From Arthrobacter sp. S41 (GTDB taxonomy: Bacteria; Actinomycetota; Actinomycetes; Actinomycetales; Micrococcaceae): a stretch of 64,000 nucleotides of DNA. Position 1 is the stretch's first letter. Each line of letters starts with the position of its first letter. Below the pieces are notes generated by a model. That model saw only the letters and a program-made list of their open reading frames with translations, made no database searches and was not told the DNA's origin. The position numbers were made by a program, and so were the translations under genes. The stretch is taken from positions 1,798,001 through 1,862,000 of the forward strand of contig NZ_SIHY01000001.1 in NCBI RefSeq assembly GCF_004320535.1, in the 5' to 3' direction. Positions 17,334-26,398 of this stretch are shown one piece after another.

Positions 17334-17456
17334 ATGAAAGTTCGCAACTCTCTTCGCGACCTCAAAAATGCGCCAGGATCCCAAGTGGTTCGGCGTCGCG
17401 GACGTATCTACGTCATCAATAAAAAGAATCCAAGACTCAAGGCTCGTCAGGGCTAA
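17334..17456 (+). CDS. rpmJ: Zinc-independent ribosomal protein bL36 paralogue
   Basis: A 40-residue protein, [12 protein letters not shown]...NPRLKARQG, that matches bL36 from end to end but has none of the zinc-binding Cys/His residues of the standard form. Such C-minus paralogues replace zinc-binding bL36 during zinc starvation. AAAGGAGGTGA gives an excellent ribosome binding site 3 nt before the ATG, in contrast to the leaderless gene upstream. It is 38 nt downstream of the COG0523 gene and is therefore probably under the same Zur box. Confidence 0.93.
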   Translation: MKVRNSLRDLKNAPGSQVVRRRGRIYVINKKNPRLKARQG

Positions 17457-17465
17457 CGGTCCTCT

Positions 17466-17497
17466 CTTGCCGGCATCGCGTCTTCGATGCCGGCAAG
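17466..17497. terminator. Hairpin after rpmJ
   Basis: Perfect 13-bp stem (CTTGCCGGCATCG and complement) with a 6-nt loop, 10 nt after the rpmJ stop. There is no T-run after it, so termination efficiency is uncertain. Confidence 0.65.
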
Positions 17498-17631
17498 GCG
17501 CCGTCCATCGTGATGATTACCCCGCTCACCAGAGCATTCAGTGACACACATCGCACTCTGCCATAAGATGTCAGCTATGGGAGCTACAAGCTTTCTCTTT
17601 GTCACTCACTCGCACAAGGGATGTTGTATAC

Positions 17632-19122
17632 ATGGAAGCTCTGGGAACTCTCTTCGGAGATATTTCATCAGTTATTTGGGGACCATTCTGTCTGATCCCG
17701 TTGCTACTAGGCACTGGCCTGTACCTGACCATTCGCCTCGGCGGATTGCAATTTATCAAGCTCGCCGCTTCGCTTCGCCTAGGATTGCTCAAACGCAAAG
17801 ATGATGGTGCTGAAGGCGACGTCTCGCAGTTCCAAGCGTTGACGACGGCCTTGGCCGCCACGGTTGGAACTGGCAATATCGTCGGCGTGGCAACAGCCAT
17901 CGGCATTGGCGGACCGGGCGCGCTGTTCTGGATGTGGGTCACCGGCCTGCTGGGAATGGCATCCAAGTACTCCGAGGCTTACCTCGGCGTCCGCTACCGC
18001 GGCACGGATATTGCAGGTGAAAAATCCGGCGGACCGCAGTACTACCTGCAGCGCGGTATCAAAGGCCCATTCGGTAAATTCTTGGCTTTGTTCTTCGCTG
18101 TCGCCGCGACTCTGGCCAGCTTCGGCATCGGCAATATGACCCAGGGAAACTCGATCGCCGCCAACCTGGATAATTCCTTTGGCGTCACCCCGTGGGTCAC
18201 GGGCCTGATCCTCACCATTCTGTCACTGGCTGTCCTTGTTGGTGGCATCAAGTCCATCGGCAAGGTCACCGCCGGCTTCGTGCCGATCATGATCGTGTTC
18301 TATGTGGTTGCTTCGATCTACATCTTGATTGCCAATGTCGGTGGCATCCCCGCCGCTTTTGCAGAGATCTTCACTGACGCCTTCACCGGCACCTCGGCCG
18401 TAGGTGGCTTCGCCGGGTCTGCAATCATCATCGCCGTACAGTACGGTGTTGCTCGCGGTATTTTCTCCAACGAATCCGGCATGGGCTCGGCGGCTATCGC
18501 GGCTGCCGCGGCACAGACCACCCACCCGGTCCGTCAGGGTCTGGTCTCCATGACTCAGACCTTCATCGACACGATCATCGTAGTTACCTGCACCGGATTG
18601 GTGATCATCACCACCGGTACTTGGAACAAGATTGATGAAGCCACCGGCGAGCAAGTCTCCGCCGCGTTGATGACCGGCCAAGCCTTCACCCACGGCCTGC
18701 CCGGCCAGTGGGGACACTGGGTTGTCACCATCGGCCTGGTTATGTTCGCCTTCTCAACCATCCTTGGCTGGTGCTACTACGGTGAACGCAATATTGAGCG
18801 TTTGATTGGTCGACGCGCAGTGATGCCATTCCGCGTTCTCTTCTCGTTGATTGTCTACGTAGGTTGCACCACCGAGCTGACCGCCGTATGGAACTTCTCC
18901 GACATGATGAACGGTCTTATGGCCCTACCAAACCTCGTGGGCTTGCTCATCATGTCCGGTTTGATTGCTCGTGAAACCCGCTGGTACCTCAAGAATGATC
19001 CGAAGCTGGAAGCCAACAAGGCACAGATTGAGGACTTCATGAAGGACCGCGATGGCTGGAGCGAGTGGAAGTCCGGTGACGTTGTTGGTTCCTCCCAACA
19101 TCGTCAAGCACATAGCGGATAA
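17632..19122 (+). CDS. Sodium:alanine/glycine symporter, AGCS family
   Basis: Membrane transporter of about 496 residues with ten or more hydrophobic segments. AGCS motifs are visible: TALAATVGTGNIVGVATAI near residue 82, GPGALFWMWVTGLLGMASKYSEA near residue 103, and NESGMGSAAIAAAAAQT. It imports alanine or glycine with Na+. ATG 17632 is preferred because it starts the MEALGTLFG helix; AAGGGA lies 14 nt upstream, a long spacing. A TTG start 11 codons earlier is possible. Monocistronic, with a terminator downstream. Confidence 0.92.
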   Translation: MEALGTLFGDISSVIWGPFCLIPLLLGTGLYLTIRLGGLQFIKLAASLRLGLLKRKDDGAEGDVSQFQALTTALAATVGTGNIVGVATAIGIGGPGALFWMWVTGLLGMASKYSEAYLGVRYRGTDIAGEKSGGPQYYLQRGIKGPFGKFLALFFAVAATLASFGIGNMTQGNSIAANLDNSFGVTPWVTGLILTILSLAVLVGGIKSIGKVTAGFVPIMIVFYVVASIYILIANVGGIPAAFAEIFTDAFTGTSAVGGFAGSAIIIAVQYGVARGIFSNESGMGSAAIAAAAAQTTHPVRQGLVSMTQTFIDTIIVVTCTGLVIITTGTWNKIDEATGEQVSAALMTGQAFTHGLPGQWGHWVVTIGLVMFAFSTILGWCYYGERNIERLIGRRAVMPFRVLFSLIVYVGCTTELTAVWNFSDMMNGLMALPNLVGLLIMSGLIARETRWYLKNDPKLEANKAQIEDFMKDRDGWSEWKSGDVVGSSQHRQAHSG

Positions 19123-19161
19123 CACCTCGCTTAATGAGCTAAGCCTGAATTGATGCAAAAA

Positions 19162-19211
19162 AAATGATCCCGGTGCGGATCCTGTTTCCAGGATCCTCAC
19201 CGAGATCATTT
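19162..19211. terminator. Bidirectional terminator between symporter and citE-like genes
   Basis: Long interrupted stem: AAATGATC...GGATCCTG, loop TTTC, CAGGATCC...GATCATTT. A-rich on the left and T-rich on the right; serves both convergent genes. Confidence 0.85.
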
Positions 19212-19248
19212 GCTGTTAAACCAGGTTCGCAACTAGCCCTCGGAAAGC

Positions 19249-20094
19249 TTAGGCGTTCCACAGTCCGTAGGAGTCAGCCAGATCCGCAATCTTCTGCGCA
19301 CGGGCCAAACGCGGCAAGTACGAGCCGTCACCCACCGAAGCGCCAGCGGCGTGGGCTTCGAGCAGTTCCATGGCCCATGACAGTTCGTCTTCGCTCGGAG
19401 CCAAGGCCGCGTTGATGCCGTCCACGTGGTCGCGGGAGAGCGAGAGCTTGCCGGTCATACCCATGGATGCGGTGACGCGAGTTTCCTCAGAAACCTTAGC
19501 CGCATCAGAACCAGCTGGTGGTGGACCATCAATGGCGCCGGGAAGCTTTCCAACACGTGATGCGATGACCAGCTTGCCGCGAGCATAGGCCAGCGCCAGT
19601 GGGTCATCGGAGACACCGGTGTCTTTGCGGAAGTCATTCACGCCGAAGGCTAGACGGAAAGTGCCAGGAGCCGATGCGATCGAGGTAGCATTCTCGATAC
19701 CCAATGCGGTTTCGATCAAGGCCAGCACCGGGGTGCCCGCGCGCAGACGCATGGCGCTGTAGGTGACCTGCTCTGGCTGCTCGGTCATGGCCAGCATAAT
19801 GCCGCGCAGACCTGGTGCCTCAGACAGGGCTGCAAGATCATCGGCCCAGAAGTCGGTATCAATGCCGTTGACGCGCACCCATGCGGTCATGCCATTGGAC
19901 AGCGCGCGGACTACATTGTCGCGAGCTTGAAGTTTTTTGTCATCAGGGACAGCAGCTTCCATATCGAAGATGACTGAGTCGGCCTCGCTCGCGAGAGCCG
20001 GCGCAAAGTCCTCCTCTTTTGCTGCGTTCACCAAAAGCCAGGAACGGGACAGTTTTGCCGGAAGAGCCGCTGCTCGACGATTTCGAATTGCCAT
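19249..20094 (-). CDS. HpcH/HpaI-type CoA ester lyase (CitE-like)
   Basis: Aldolase of 281 residues with the CitE/MclA-like fold: SRSWLLVNAA opening, DSVIFDMEAAVPDDKK near residue 40 (metal-site region), VRVNGIDTDFWADDL, VLALIETALGIENA and GVNDFRKDTGV. Members cleave citramalyl-CoA, malyl-CoA or related esters, and free-standing CitE proteins are common in actinobacteria. ATG 20094 is used because upstream codons lack similarity and sit in the divergent promoter region. Substrate not determinable. Confidence 0.82.
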   Translation of the reverse strand: MAIRNRRAAALPAKLSRSWLLVNAAKEEDFAPALASEADSVIFDMEAAVPDDKKLQARDNVVRALSNGMTAWVRVNGIDTDFWADDLAALSEAPGLRGIMLAMTEQPEQVTYSAMRLRAGTPVLALIETALGIENATSIASAPGTFRLAFGVNDFRKDTGVSDDPLALAYARGKLVIASRVGKLPGAIDGPPPAGSDAAKVSEETRVTASMGMTGKLSLSRDHVDGINAALAPSEDELSWAMELLEAHAAGASVGDGSYLPRLARAQKIADLADSYGLWNA

Positions 20095-20301
20095 AGTTCC
20101 CAGACTACTCACTTGGGCCTGAGGGCTTCCACTAGGTATGTACACTATTTGCCTCAATTGAGCCGACCAACACAGTCTGATGTGAGGACAATTACAAACA
20201 ACGAGACGTTTTCCGGTAATGTCACTAGACGTGGCACTAGGCGAATCTGTCTCCACAAAGATTTATGCTTCACGATGAAGCTGCACGATAAAGGACCCTG
20301 C

Positions 20302-21777
20302 GTGGCAAATATAGAAACTACTGATCCCGCAGAGACTGGACCCGAGCTTAAACGAGCGTTGTCCAACCGACACATTCAGCTCCTTGCCATTGGCGGTGCA
20401 ATCGGCACTGGCCTATTCATGGGCTCGGGAAAAACCATCTCTGTTGCTGGCCCATCGGTCATCCTGGTCTACATGGTCATCGGCTTCATGTTGTACTTCG
20501 TGATGCGCGCTATGGGCGAATTACTGCTCAGCCGCACCGATTACCGCAACTTCTCCGACTTCGCCGGAGACATCCTTGGACCATGGGCTGGCTTCTTCAC
20601 CGGCTGGACCTACTGGTTCTGCTGGATTGTTACCGGCGTCGCCGACGTAATTGTGATCGCCTCGGTGTACGTCACTTACTGGCTGCCAACCATTCCGCTG
20701 TGGATCCCAGCATTGGCAGTCATCGTGCTGCTGATTCTGCTGAACCTACCTTCAGTACGCGGATTTGGTGAAACCGAGTTCTGGTTCGCATTGATCAAGA
20801 TTGTCGCGATTGTTGTCTTGATTGTCGTCGGCCTGGTCATGATCGTCACCGGCTTCGAGCACGATGGCGCTCAGGCTTCCTTCCTGAACCTATTCAACGG
20901 TGAAGGCGGATTCTTCGGTGGCGGACTCATGGGCTTCGTTATGGGCTTCCAAATCGCCGTCTTCGCCTTTGTTGGTATTGAGCTAGTTGGTACCGCAGCT
21001 GCTGAAACAAAGAACCCGGAACACAACCTGCCAAAGGCTATCAACGCCATCCCAGTGCGTATTCTGCTCTTCTACGTAGGTTCGCTGGCCATCTTGATGT
21101 CGGTCGTTCCTTGGGATCGCTTCACCGCTGATCAGTCGCCATTCGTGATGCTCTTCTCGCTGGCAGGCCTTGGCGCTGCAGCTCACCTGGTTAACGCCGT
21201 GGTGCTGACTTCTGCGACGTCATCGGCTAACTCGGGCATCTACTCAACTTCGCGTATGGTCTTCGGACTGGCAACCGACGGTGATGCACCAAAGCTCTTC
21301 GGCAAACTCACCAGCCGTCAGGTTCCACGCAATGCGTTGTTCCTTTCCGGCGTTGTGTTGCTCAGTTCGATTGTTCTGCTGGTCTTCGGTCTGGATAAGT
21401 CCACCGGCTTCTCGGTAGTCACCACGATCTCCTCGCTGTGCTTCATGTTCGTCTGGACGATCATCTTGATCAGCTACTTGGTCTACCGCAAGCGTCGTCC
21501 GCAGGCTCATGACACGTCGGTCTTCAAGATGCCGGGCGGCACCTTCATGCCGTACGTAGTCATGGCGTTCTTCGTGTTCCTACTGTGGGCTTTCACTAAG
21601 GATGCAGACACCTTAACTGGCCTGTTGGCAACGCCAATCTGGTTCGTTGTGGTTGGTATCGGCTATCTGTTGCTGCGCAACAATCCTCAGCATCATAAGC
21701 TGCGTCAAGCACATGTGGAGCGTGTAGCTGCAGAGAAGCGTGAGGCAGCAGCCTACTTCGCTTCGAAGAAGCACTAA
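20302..21777 (+). CDS. CycA-like amino-acid permease (APC family)
   Basis: Twelve-helix amino-acid permease, 491 residues from GTG 20302, which has AAAGGA 7 nt upstream; the longer open frame starting at 20113 lies in the promoter region. The opening IQLLAIGGAIGTGLFMGSGKTIS and the stretch RAMGELLLSRTDYRNFSDFA closely resemble CycA, the D-serine/D-alanine/glycine permease. Later motifs are TGWTYWFCWIVTGVAD and NAVVLTSATSSANSGIYSTSRM. D-serine transport would fit the D-amino-acid-type enzyme at 62.2 kb, but that is speculative. Confidence 0.88.
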   Translation: MANIETTDPAETGPELKRALSNRHIQLLAIGGAIGTGLFMGSGKTISVAGPSVILVYMVIGFMLYFVMRAMGELLLSRTDYRNFSDFAGDILGPWAGFFTGWTYWFCWIVTGVADVIVIASVYVTYWLPTIPLWIPALAVIVLLILLNLPSVRGFGETEFWFALIKIVAIVVLIVVGLVMIVTGFEHDGAQASFLNLFNGEGGFFGGGLMGFVMGFQIAVFAFVGIELVGTAAAETKNPEHNLPKAINAIPVRILLFYVGSLAILMSVVPWDRFTADQSPFVMLFSLAGLGAAAHLVNAVVLTSATSSANSGIYSTSRMVFGLATDGDAPKLFGKLTSRQVPRNALFLSGVVLLSSIVLLVFGLDKSTGFSVVTTISSLCFMFVWTIILISYLVYRKRRPQAHDTSVFKMPGGTFMPYVVMAFFVFLLWAFTKDADTLTGLLATPIWFVVVGIGYLLLRNNPQHHKLRQAHVERVAAEKREAAAYFASKKH

Positions 21778-21802
21778 TAAGGATCAATCTTCCTTTTTAG
21801 GC

Positions 21803-21845
21803 AAAGCCGTGATCATCCGAATCCATTCGGGTGATCACGGCTTTT
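21803..21845. terminator. Terminator after cycA-like gene
   Basis: Stem of about 18 bp (AAAGCCGTGATCA.CCGAAT and complement) with a short loop, followed by TTTTCTTT. Confidence 0.88.
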
Positions 21846-21872
21846 CTTTATCCAGGCAAGGACTGCAACGGG

Positions 21873-22300
21873 TCAATTATTTGGGGATATCATCGCGCCA
21901 AAGGGAAGATCTCGACTCACAAAGAGCACTTCTAGCAGTCTCATATTCTCGCCGTACCGACTAAAAGCCCATGGTGCCTCGTGCCTGATCCCTCTGGAAA
22001 TCTTCGAGAAGTACAACAACGCGGTCTCATTCCACGAACAGTTATGGCCGTGCGCAAAAACTTCATTGTCCTCTAACACTGATCCTGAAAGGCCGTTGAG
22101 CAGGTACAAACTATCGGCAAAGTTCAGGCCACGAACCAAAATTCTGGATGCCCTCGCAGGCTGAGCCCGATGGTGTAGGCGTAGGGCTGGCTGAATCGGC
22201 CCGGTTCTACAAAAAGTACCTGACGTCCAAAATCACGAATGCACTGATCGCTTCTGACCTCCACATCTGCAAGGCTCATCCCATCACACATATCGCACAT
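21873..22300 (-). pseudogene. Frameshifted DUF4262 protein
   Basis: ATG 22300 with AAGGAG upstream begins MCDMCDGMSLADV, the hallmark N-terminus of DUF4262 proteins, and reads to ...RGHPEFWFVA before a stop at 22124. The rest of the domain (VRGLNFADSLYLLNGL to the stop at 21873) continues in another frame. Adding one T to the TTTT run near 22142 would restore PEFLVRGLNF and a product of about 142 residues, the normal family length. So this is a single-base frameshift in a short homopolymer: either a recent pseudogene or a sequencing error. Confidence 0.75.
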
Positions 22301-22338
22301 GCTTGCGCTCCTTCTTACTTCGATTGCTGTCCATGAGC

Positions 22339-22857
22339 TCAGGCTGCTTTGCATTGGACCTGGTGCAGCGCCTTGCGTGCCGGCGTTGATCTGCGCGATG
22401 GAGACTCGCAAACTAACAAACGTGGACGATACTCGCCCAGCGCGTCGTCAAAGTCATCAAGATCGTCAAAGTCCTCAGGGTCTTCAAAGTCGTCAAAATC
22501 CTCAAAGGCATCAAGGAGATACGCCTCGGCAGACAAGTCGTGGAACTTCAATTCTCCAAAGAAGGCTGTTCCGCTGGTTCCCTCTGTGAAATGTCGGCCG
22601 TGGTCGAGGACTTGTTCAGCAAGGTACTTCAATAAGCCAAAGGCTTCGTCTTCACTGCCGGCAAGGGTGGCGATTTCAGCGTGGCCCGAATCCTCAAGAC
22701 CCTTGGTTGATGCCATGACAAGCGGCGACAGAGGAATACGGTAGGCAAACAACGCATAGCCGCGGCGCTTTATCTCTAATTCGGCCAGAAAGGCCGCTTC
22801 TTCCGCAGTGGATAAGGTGCTTCTGATCGTGCACCATTTCGTTACGAAGTCTCTCAC
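22339..22857 (-). CDS. Unrecognised protein with acidic DDF-repeat region
   Basis: About 172 residues from GTG 22857, which has AAGGAGG at good spacing; ATG 22875 is inside that site. The N-terminal 110 residues look like a small alpha/beta domain (TAEEAAFLAELEIKRRGYALFAYRIPLSP). Residues about 120-145 are a very acidic repeat, FEDFDDFEDPEDFDDLDDF, encoded by a degenerate short tandem repeat at about 22440-22510. The C-terminus becomes basic. I do not recognise a family. It lies directly upstream of the broken DUF4262 gene on the same strand and may be co-transcribed with it. Confidence 0.55.
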   Translation of the reverse strand: MRDFVTKWCTIRSTLSTAEEAAFLAELEIKRRGYALFAYRIPLSPLVMASTKGLEDSGHAEIATLAGSEDEAFGLLKYLAEQVLDHGRHFTEGTSGTAFFGELKFHDLSAEAYLLDAFEDFDDFEDPEDFDDLDDFDDALGEYRPRLLVCESPSRRSTPARKALHQVQCKAA

Positions 22858-22943
22858 TACTACTCCTCCTTGCATGATGTGATGTCAGCAAGTCTCACGC
22901 TGATATCAGGCTTGGAGGTTAAGAATCAAACTCGGTGTGGACA

Positions 22944-22989
22944 ACAAAAAAGCGCTGCCCGCAATCACATCGATTGCAGGCAACGCCTT
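22944..22989 (-). terminator. Terminator of the malic enzyme gene
   Basis: Stem AAGGCG.TGCC.GCAATC (minus strand) with a short loop, followed on the minus strand by TTTTTTGTTG. It lies 30 nt past the malic enzyme stop. Confidence 0.88.
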
Positions 22990-23018
22990 AGGTGCGACAC
23001 CGACAGGTGCCTACGAGA

Positions 23019-24194
23019 CTACTTAGCCGACTGTGCTTCAGCAGCCACCGCGGCGGCTACAGCTGGCATCACTCGATCATCCAGAGCCGAAGGAACAATG
23101 TAGTCCTCAGCCAAGTCATCACCGACCAAATCAGCGATGGCATGAGCCGCGGCGACCTTCATTTCCTCGGTAATTTTCGTGGCGCCCGAGTCCAGCGCAC
23201 CACGGAAGATTCCAGGGAAGGCCAGAACGTTGTTGATCTGGTTTGGGAAGTCACTTCGTCCGGTGGCAACCACTGCCGCATACATCTTGGCCACATCCGG
23301 CATGATTTCCGGAGTCGGGTTAGACAGCGCAAAGATGATGCCATCCTTGTTCATCTTGGCCAATGCTGCTTCGTCAAACTTCGACGAAGATAGTCCCACC
23401 ACTACGTCAGCGCCTTCCAAGGCTTCAGCCAATCCGCCCATCACGTCATCACGGTTGGTGCGTCCTGCCAATTCGGCCTTGATGGGGTTCAAGTCATCAC
23501 GCTCGCGGTGAATGGTTCCCCGCGAATCGAGAACGATCACGTCATCCACTCCTGCCTTGAGCAACAGGTTAGTCACGGCTACACCGGCTGAACCCGCACC
23601 GGAGACAACAACCTTCAACGAGCTGATGTCCCGTTTGGTCTGACGAGCGGCCCCAATAAGTGCAGCCAGGACCACCACGGCGGTGCCGTGCTGATCATCG
23701 TGCATCACTGGGATATCCAACGCTTCTATGAGGCGCTTTTCGATCTCGAAACAACGAGGCGCCGAGATGTCTTCGAGGTTTACCGCACCGAAGCTTGGGC
23801 GTAGACGAATCACTGTCTCAACGATTTCATCAACGTCGGTGGTGTTCAGTACCAGCGGGATGGAATCTAGTTCAGCGAATTCTTTGAATAGTGCGCTCTT
23901 ACCTTCCATCACCGGCAGCGACGCTGCTGCACCGATGTTGCCTAGGCCTAGCACTGCGGTGCCGTCGGAGATGACGGCAACCAGACGCGAGGCCCAGGTG
24001 TGGGTGGAGTGCATGGCTGGATTGTCAGCGATCGCTTGGGAAACCTTGGCTACTCCGGGAGTGTACGCAATGGACAGATCACGCTTGGACTTCAGTGGCA
24101 TCTGCGACTGAACGGTGAGTTTGCCACCGATGTGAGCGTCGAATACTTCTGCATCGGTGATGGTGGACAGGTCTTTGGCGGATTCAATCGACAT
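23019..24194 (-). CDS. NAD(P)-dependent malic enzyme
   Basis: Oxidative decarboxylation of malate to pyruvate and CO2, cytoplasmic. At 391 residues this is the short bacterial form without a phosphotransacetylase tail. Visible are AYTPGVAKVSQAIADNP near residue 44, LGLGNIGAAASLPVMEGK near residue 80, EDISAPRCFEIE, VMHDDQHGTAVVVLAAL and the nucleotide fold VVSGAGSAGVAV. ATG 24194 follows a weak AAGAAG site. Cofactor preference is not certain from sequence. Confidence 0.93.
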   Translation of the reverse strand: MSIESAKDLSTITDAEVFDAHIGGKLTVQSQMPLKSKRDLSIAYTPGVAKVSQAIADNPAMHSTHTWASRLVAVISDGTAVLGLGNIGAAASLPVMEGKSALFKEFAELDSIPLVLNTTDVDEIVETVIRLRPSFGAVNLEDISAPRCFEIEKRLIEALDIPVMHDDQHGTAVVVLAALIGAARQTKRDISSLKVVVSGAGSAGVAVTNLLLKAGVDDVIVLDSRGTIHRERDDLNPIKAELAGRTNRDDVMGGLAEALEGADVVVGLSSSKFDEAALAKMNKDGIIFALSNPTPEIMPDVAKMYAAVVATGRSDFPNQINNVLAFPGIFRGALDSGATKITEEMKVAAAHAIADLVGDDLAEDYIVPSALDDRVMPAVAAAVAAEAQSAK

Positions 24195-24565
24195 TGAATG
24201 ATTCTTCTTTCAAGAAAGTTTTGAACGACGAAAACGCAGTACCCACAAAGCTTGTGGCATAGCGTAGGAACGCGCATGACCATTCATCCGACCGCAACAG
24301 AGCTTGACCCGACGCAATTAAGGAGGGCATCAAGCTTCTATGTACACAGTTCCCCGAGGAGCTCAGCCGGGTAAGGCTGAAGGTTCCGTCGTGGTGTGCC
24401 GGAAGATGGCTGGTCAGTACTTTCTTTAGACCTACAATTTCCACCATACGGGAACCGTTTGTCGCAATACAACCCCCTTTCGTCGTGGAGCTCTAATATG
24501 ACTTGCCGTAGCAATATCCACCTCTGGTGCTCATTGCACGCACTTGGTGCGCATCTTGAGGCAAA
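24195..24565. other. 371-nt non-coding gap between malic enzyme and HTH gene
   Basis: Divergent upstream region for the two flanking genes. It contains a small hairpin TCAGCC-GGGTAA-GGCTGA at about 24363-24380 and no open frame with a convincing start. I recognise no riboswitch, tRNA or operator in it. Confidence 0.4.
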
Positions 24566-24964
24566 ATGAATTCCATGGCATCACCGACTTCAGCCTTGGG
24601 CAGAGTACGTACTTTCGAGTCACTCGACGAAAAGACCACCACACGGTTACGACGCGCGCTGGATGAATCAAACGACACCACGGTGTTTGTGAATGGCACT
24701 GCACTACAGCTACCTAAGGAAGCTCATCAGGCGCTCATTGAAGTGCTCGCGCGTTTTGCCAATGGAGAGTCGGTCAGCATCGGAACTCCAGAGTTACTGC
24801 TGAACACTTCTCAGGCAGCTCAGATGGCTGGCATTTCAAATAGCTACCTTCGAAAGCTTGCTGATGCAGGAATTATCGAGGTGGAATACCGCGGCACACA
24901 CCGGCGTATCCGCCCTAGCTCCATTCAGGATTGGTTAGATTCTCGCGCCGAATCCGAGAAGTAG
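24566..24964 (+). CDS. Excisionase-type HTH DNA-binding protein (solo antitoxin-like)
   Basis: Protein of 132 residues. Residues 1-75 are a helical part of the type found in Xre/Phd-like antitoxins of this class (FESLDEKTTTRLRRALDES, TALQLPKEAHQALIEVL). Residues 80-130 are a MerR/excisionase-like HTH_17 domain (LLNTSQAAQMAGISNSYLRKLADAGIIEVEYRGTHRRI). Homologous proteins often precede a PIN-domain toxin, but none follows here: the next gene is an aminotransferase 178 nt away. GAGG precedes ATG 24566; ATG 24575 is a second option. Confidence 0.75.
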   Translation: MNSMASPTSALGRVRTFESLDEKTTTRLRRALDESNDTTVFVNGTALQLPKEAHQALIEVLARFANGESVSIGTPELLLNTSQAAQMAGISNSYLRKLADAGIIEVEYRGTHRRIRPSSIQDWLDSRAESEK

Positions 24965-25142
24965 CCGGACGAATACCTGTCCTAGGTTAAGGGCAATGGC
25001 CGCACATTGCTGAAGTTCTTGCCAACCGCGAGTTTTCCTGTTGGAATACCAAAGTATTCTATTTGAAAACACATCCTCGCATGGAGCCTGAATGCGAGGA
25101 GCGCGCTCCTTACATCAGTAGGAGCCTTGGCCAAGGAGGACC

Positions 25143-26384
25143 ATGAGCACCGCACCCCAGTCCCTAACATCTGCCCACGAAGAATTGCTCTCCGAGCGGG
25201 CAGCAGGTATCAAACAGTCTGCGGTACGAGACGTTTTTGAACTCTCCTTGGATCCTTCATTGGTTTCCCTTGCTGGCGGCAATCCTTTTTTGCAATTACT
25301 GCCACTGGAAAAGATTGGTGAAATCTCCCAGCGCATCATCACCGAGCAGGGGCCTGAAGCGTTACAGTACGGCTCCGGTTTGGGCACCGCTCAACTCCGC
25401 GCGCAGATCCTCGATGTCATGGCCGCAGAAGGAATCACCAACGTCAAAGTTGAAGACGTAGTGGTAACCAACGGATCCCAATCGGCACAAGATATGGCCT
25501 GCAAGGTCTTCTGCGATCCTGGGGATACCGTACTGTGCGAGGACCCGACCTATGTTGGTGCGCTGAATACTTTTGAGGCCTACCAGGTCAAAGCACGTCC
25601 GGTAGGCACCGACGATAATGGTCTGATTCCTCAAGCGTTGCGTGAGCGCATCACTGAGCTGCGAGCCTCCGGGGAACGCATCAAGTTCCTCTACACCATT
25701 CCGAATTTTAACAACCCTTCAGGCATCACGCTGGCAGCCGAGCGACGCGAAGAAATCGTGGCCATCTGCCGTGAAGAAGGCATTCTGATTCTGGAAGATA
25801 ACCCTTACGGAATGCTGCGTTACGAGGGAGAAGCGGCGCCAACCCTGCGCAGCTTGGATCCCGAGAACGTCATCTACATGGGTTCCTTCTCCAAGATCTT
25901 TGCACCCGGTCTACGCATTGGCTGGGCCGCAGTGCCTACCCATCTGTTCCGTCGTTTCTACTTGGCTGGCGAAGCTGTGGCGCTGTGCCCACCAACCCTG
26001 AATCAGATGATCATCAGTGCTTATCTTGAAGAGCATGACTGGAAGGGACAGATCACTAAATACAACGATCTGTACCGTTCCCGTCGCGACGCAATGCTTG
26101 ATGCCCTAGAAAAGTACCTACCAGCAGAGGTCAGCTACACGCGACCTGAAGGTGGATTTTTCATCTGGTTGACTCTTCCCCAAGGAATCGACACGTATGC
26201 ACTGCTGCAACTTGGCGTGAAGGCCGGAGTCATTTTCATTCCAGGAGCGGCGTTCAGCCCAAGCGGACAGGCAGATAACAAGCTTCGTCTAGCGTTCTGC
26301 GCCGTTGATGAGGCCACCATCGCTGAAGGTGTGCAGCGTCTATCGACCCTGCTAGCTTCCGCTATCGAAGCAAACGCTAGCTAG
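25143..26384 (+). CDS. PLP-dependent aminotransferase (2-aminoadipate/LysN-like)
   Basis: Fold-type I aminotransferase of 413 residues, related to the aminotransferase domain of MocR regulators and to LysN. Conserved elements are PNFNNPSGITLAAERREEIV near residue 195, EDNPYGMLRYEG, the PLP lysine in GSFSKIFAPGLRIGW (near residue 245) and a C-terminal RLAFC. AAGGAGG lies immediately upstream of ATG 25143. It is convergent with the iclR gene. Donor and acceptor are not determinable. Confidence 0.88.
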   Translation: MSTAPQSLTSAHEELLSERAAGIKQSAVRDVFELSLDPSLVSLAGGNPFLQLLPLEKIGEISQRIITEQGPEALQYGSGLGTAQLRAQILDVMAAEGITNVKVEDVVVTNGSQSAQDMACKVFCDPGDTVLCEDPTYVGALNTFEAYQVKARPVGTDDNGLIPQALRERITELRASGERIKFLYTIPNFNNPSGITLAAERREEIVAICREEGILILEDNPYGMLRYEGEAAPTLRSLDPENVIYMGSFSKIFAPGLRIGWAAVPTHLFRRFYLAGEAVALCPPTLNQMIISAYLEEHDWKGQITKYNDLYRSRRDAMLDALEKYLPAEVSYTRPEGGFFIWLTLPQGIDTYALLQLGVKAGVIFIPGAAFSPSGQADNKLRLAFCAVDEATIAEGVQRLSTLLASAIEANAS

Positions 26385-26398
26385 GGTCCGCCTCTCGC

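Noticed and set aside
22440-22510. Short-period repeat that at first resembled a CRISPR or minisatellite
   Set aside because: The units are 9-15 bp, in frame, and code for an acidic FDD repeat inside a gene; no spacers.
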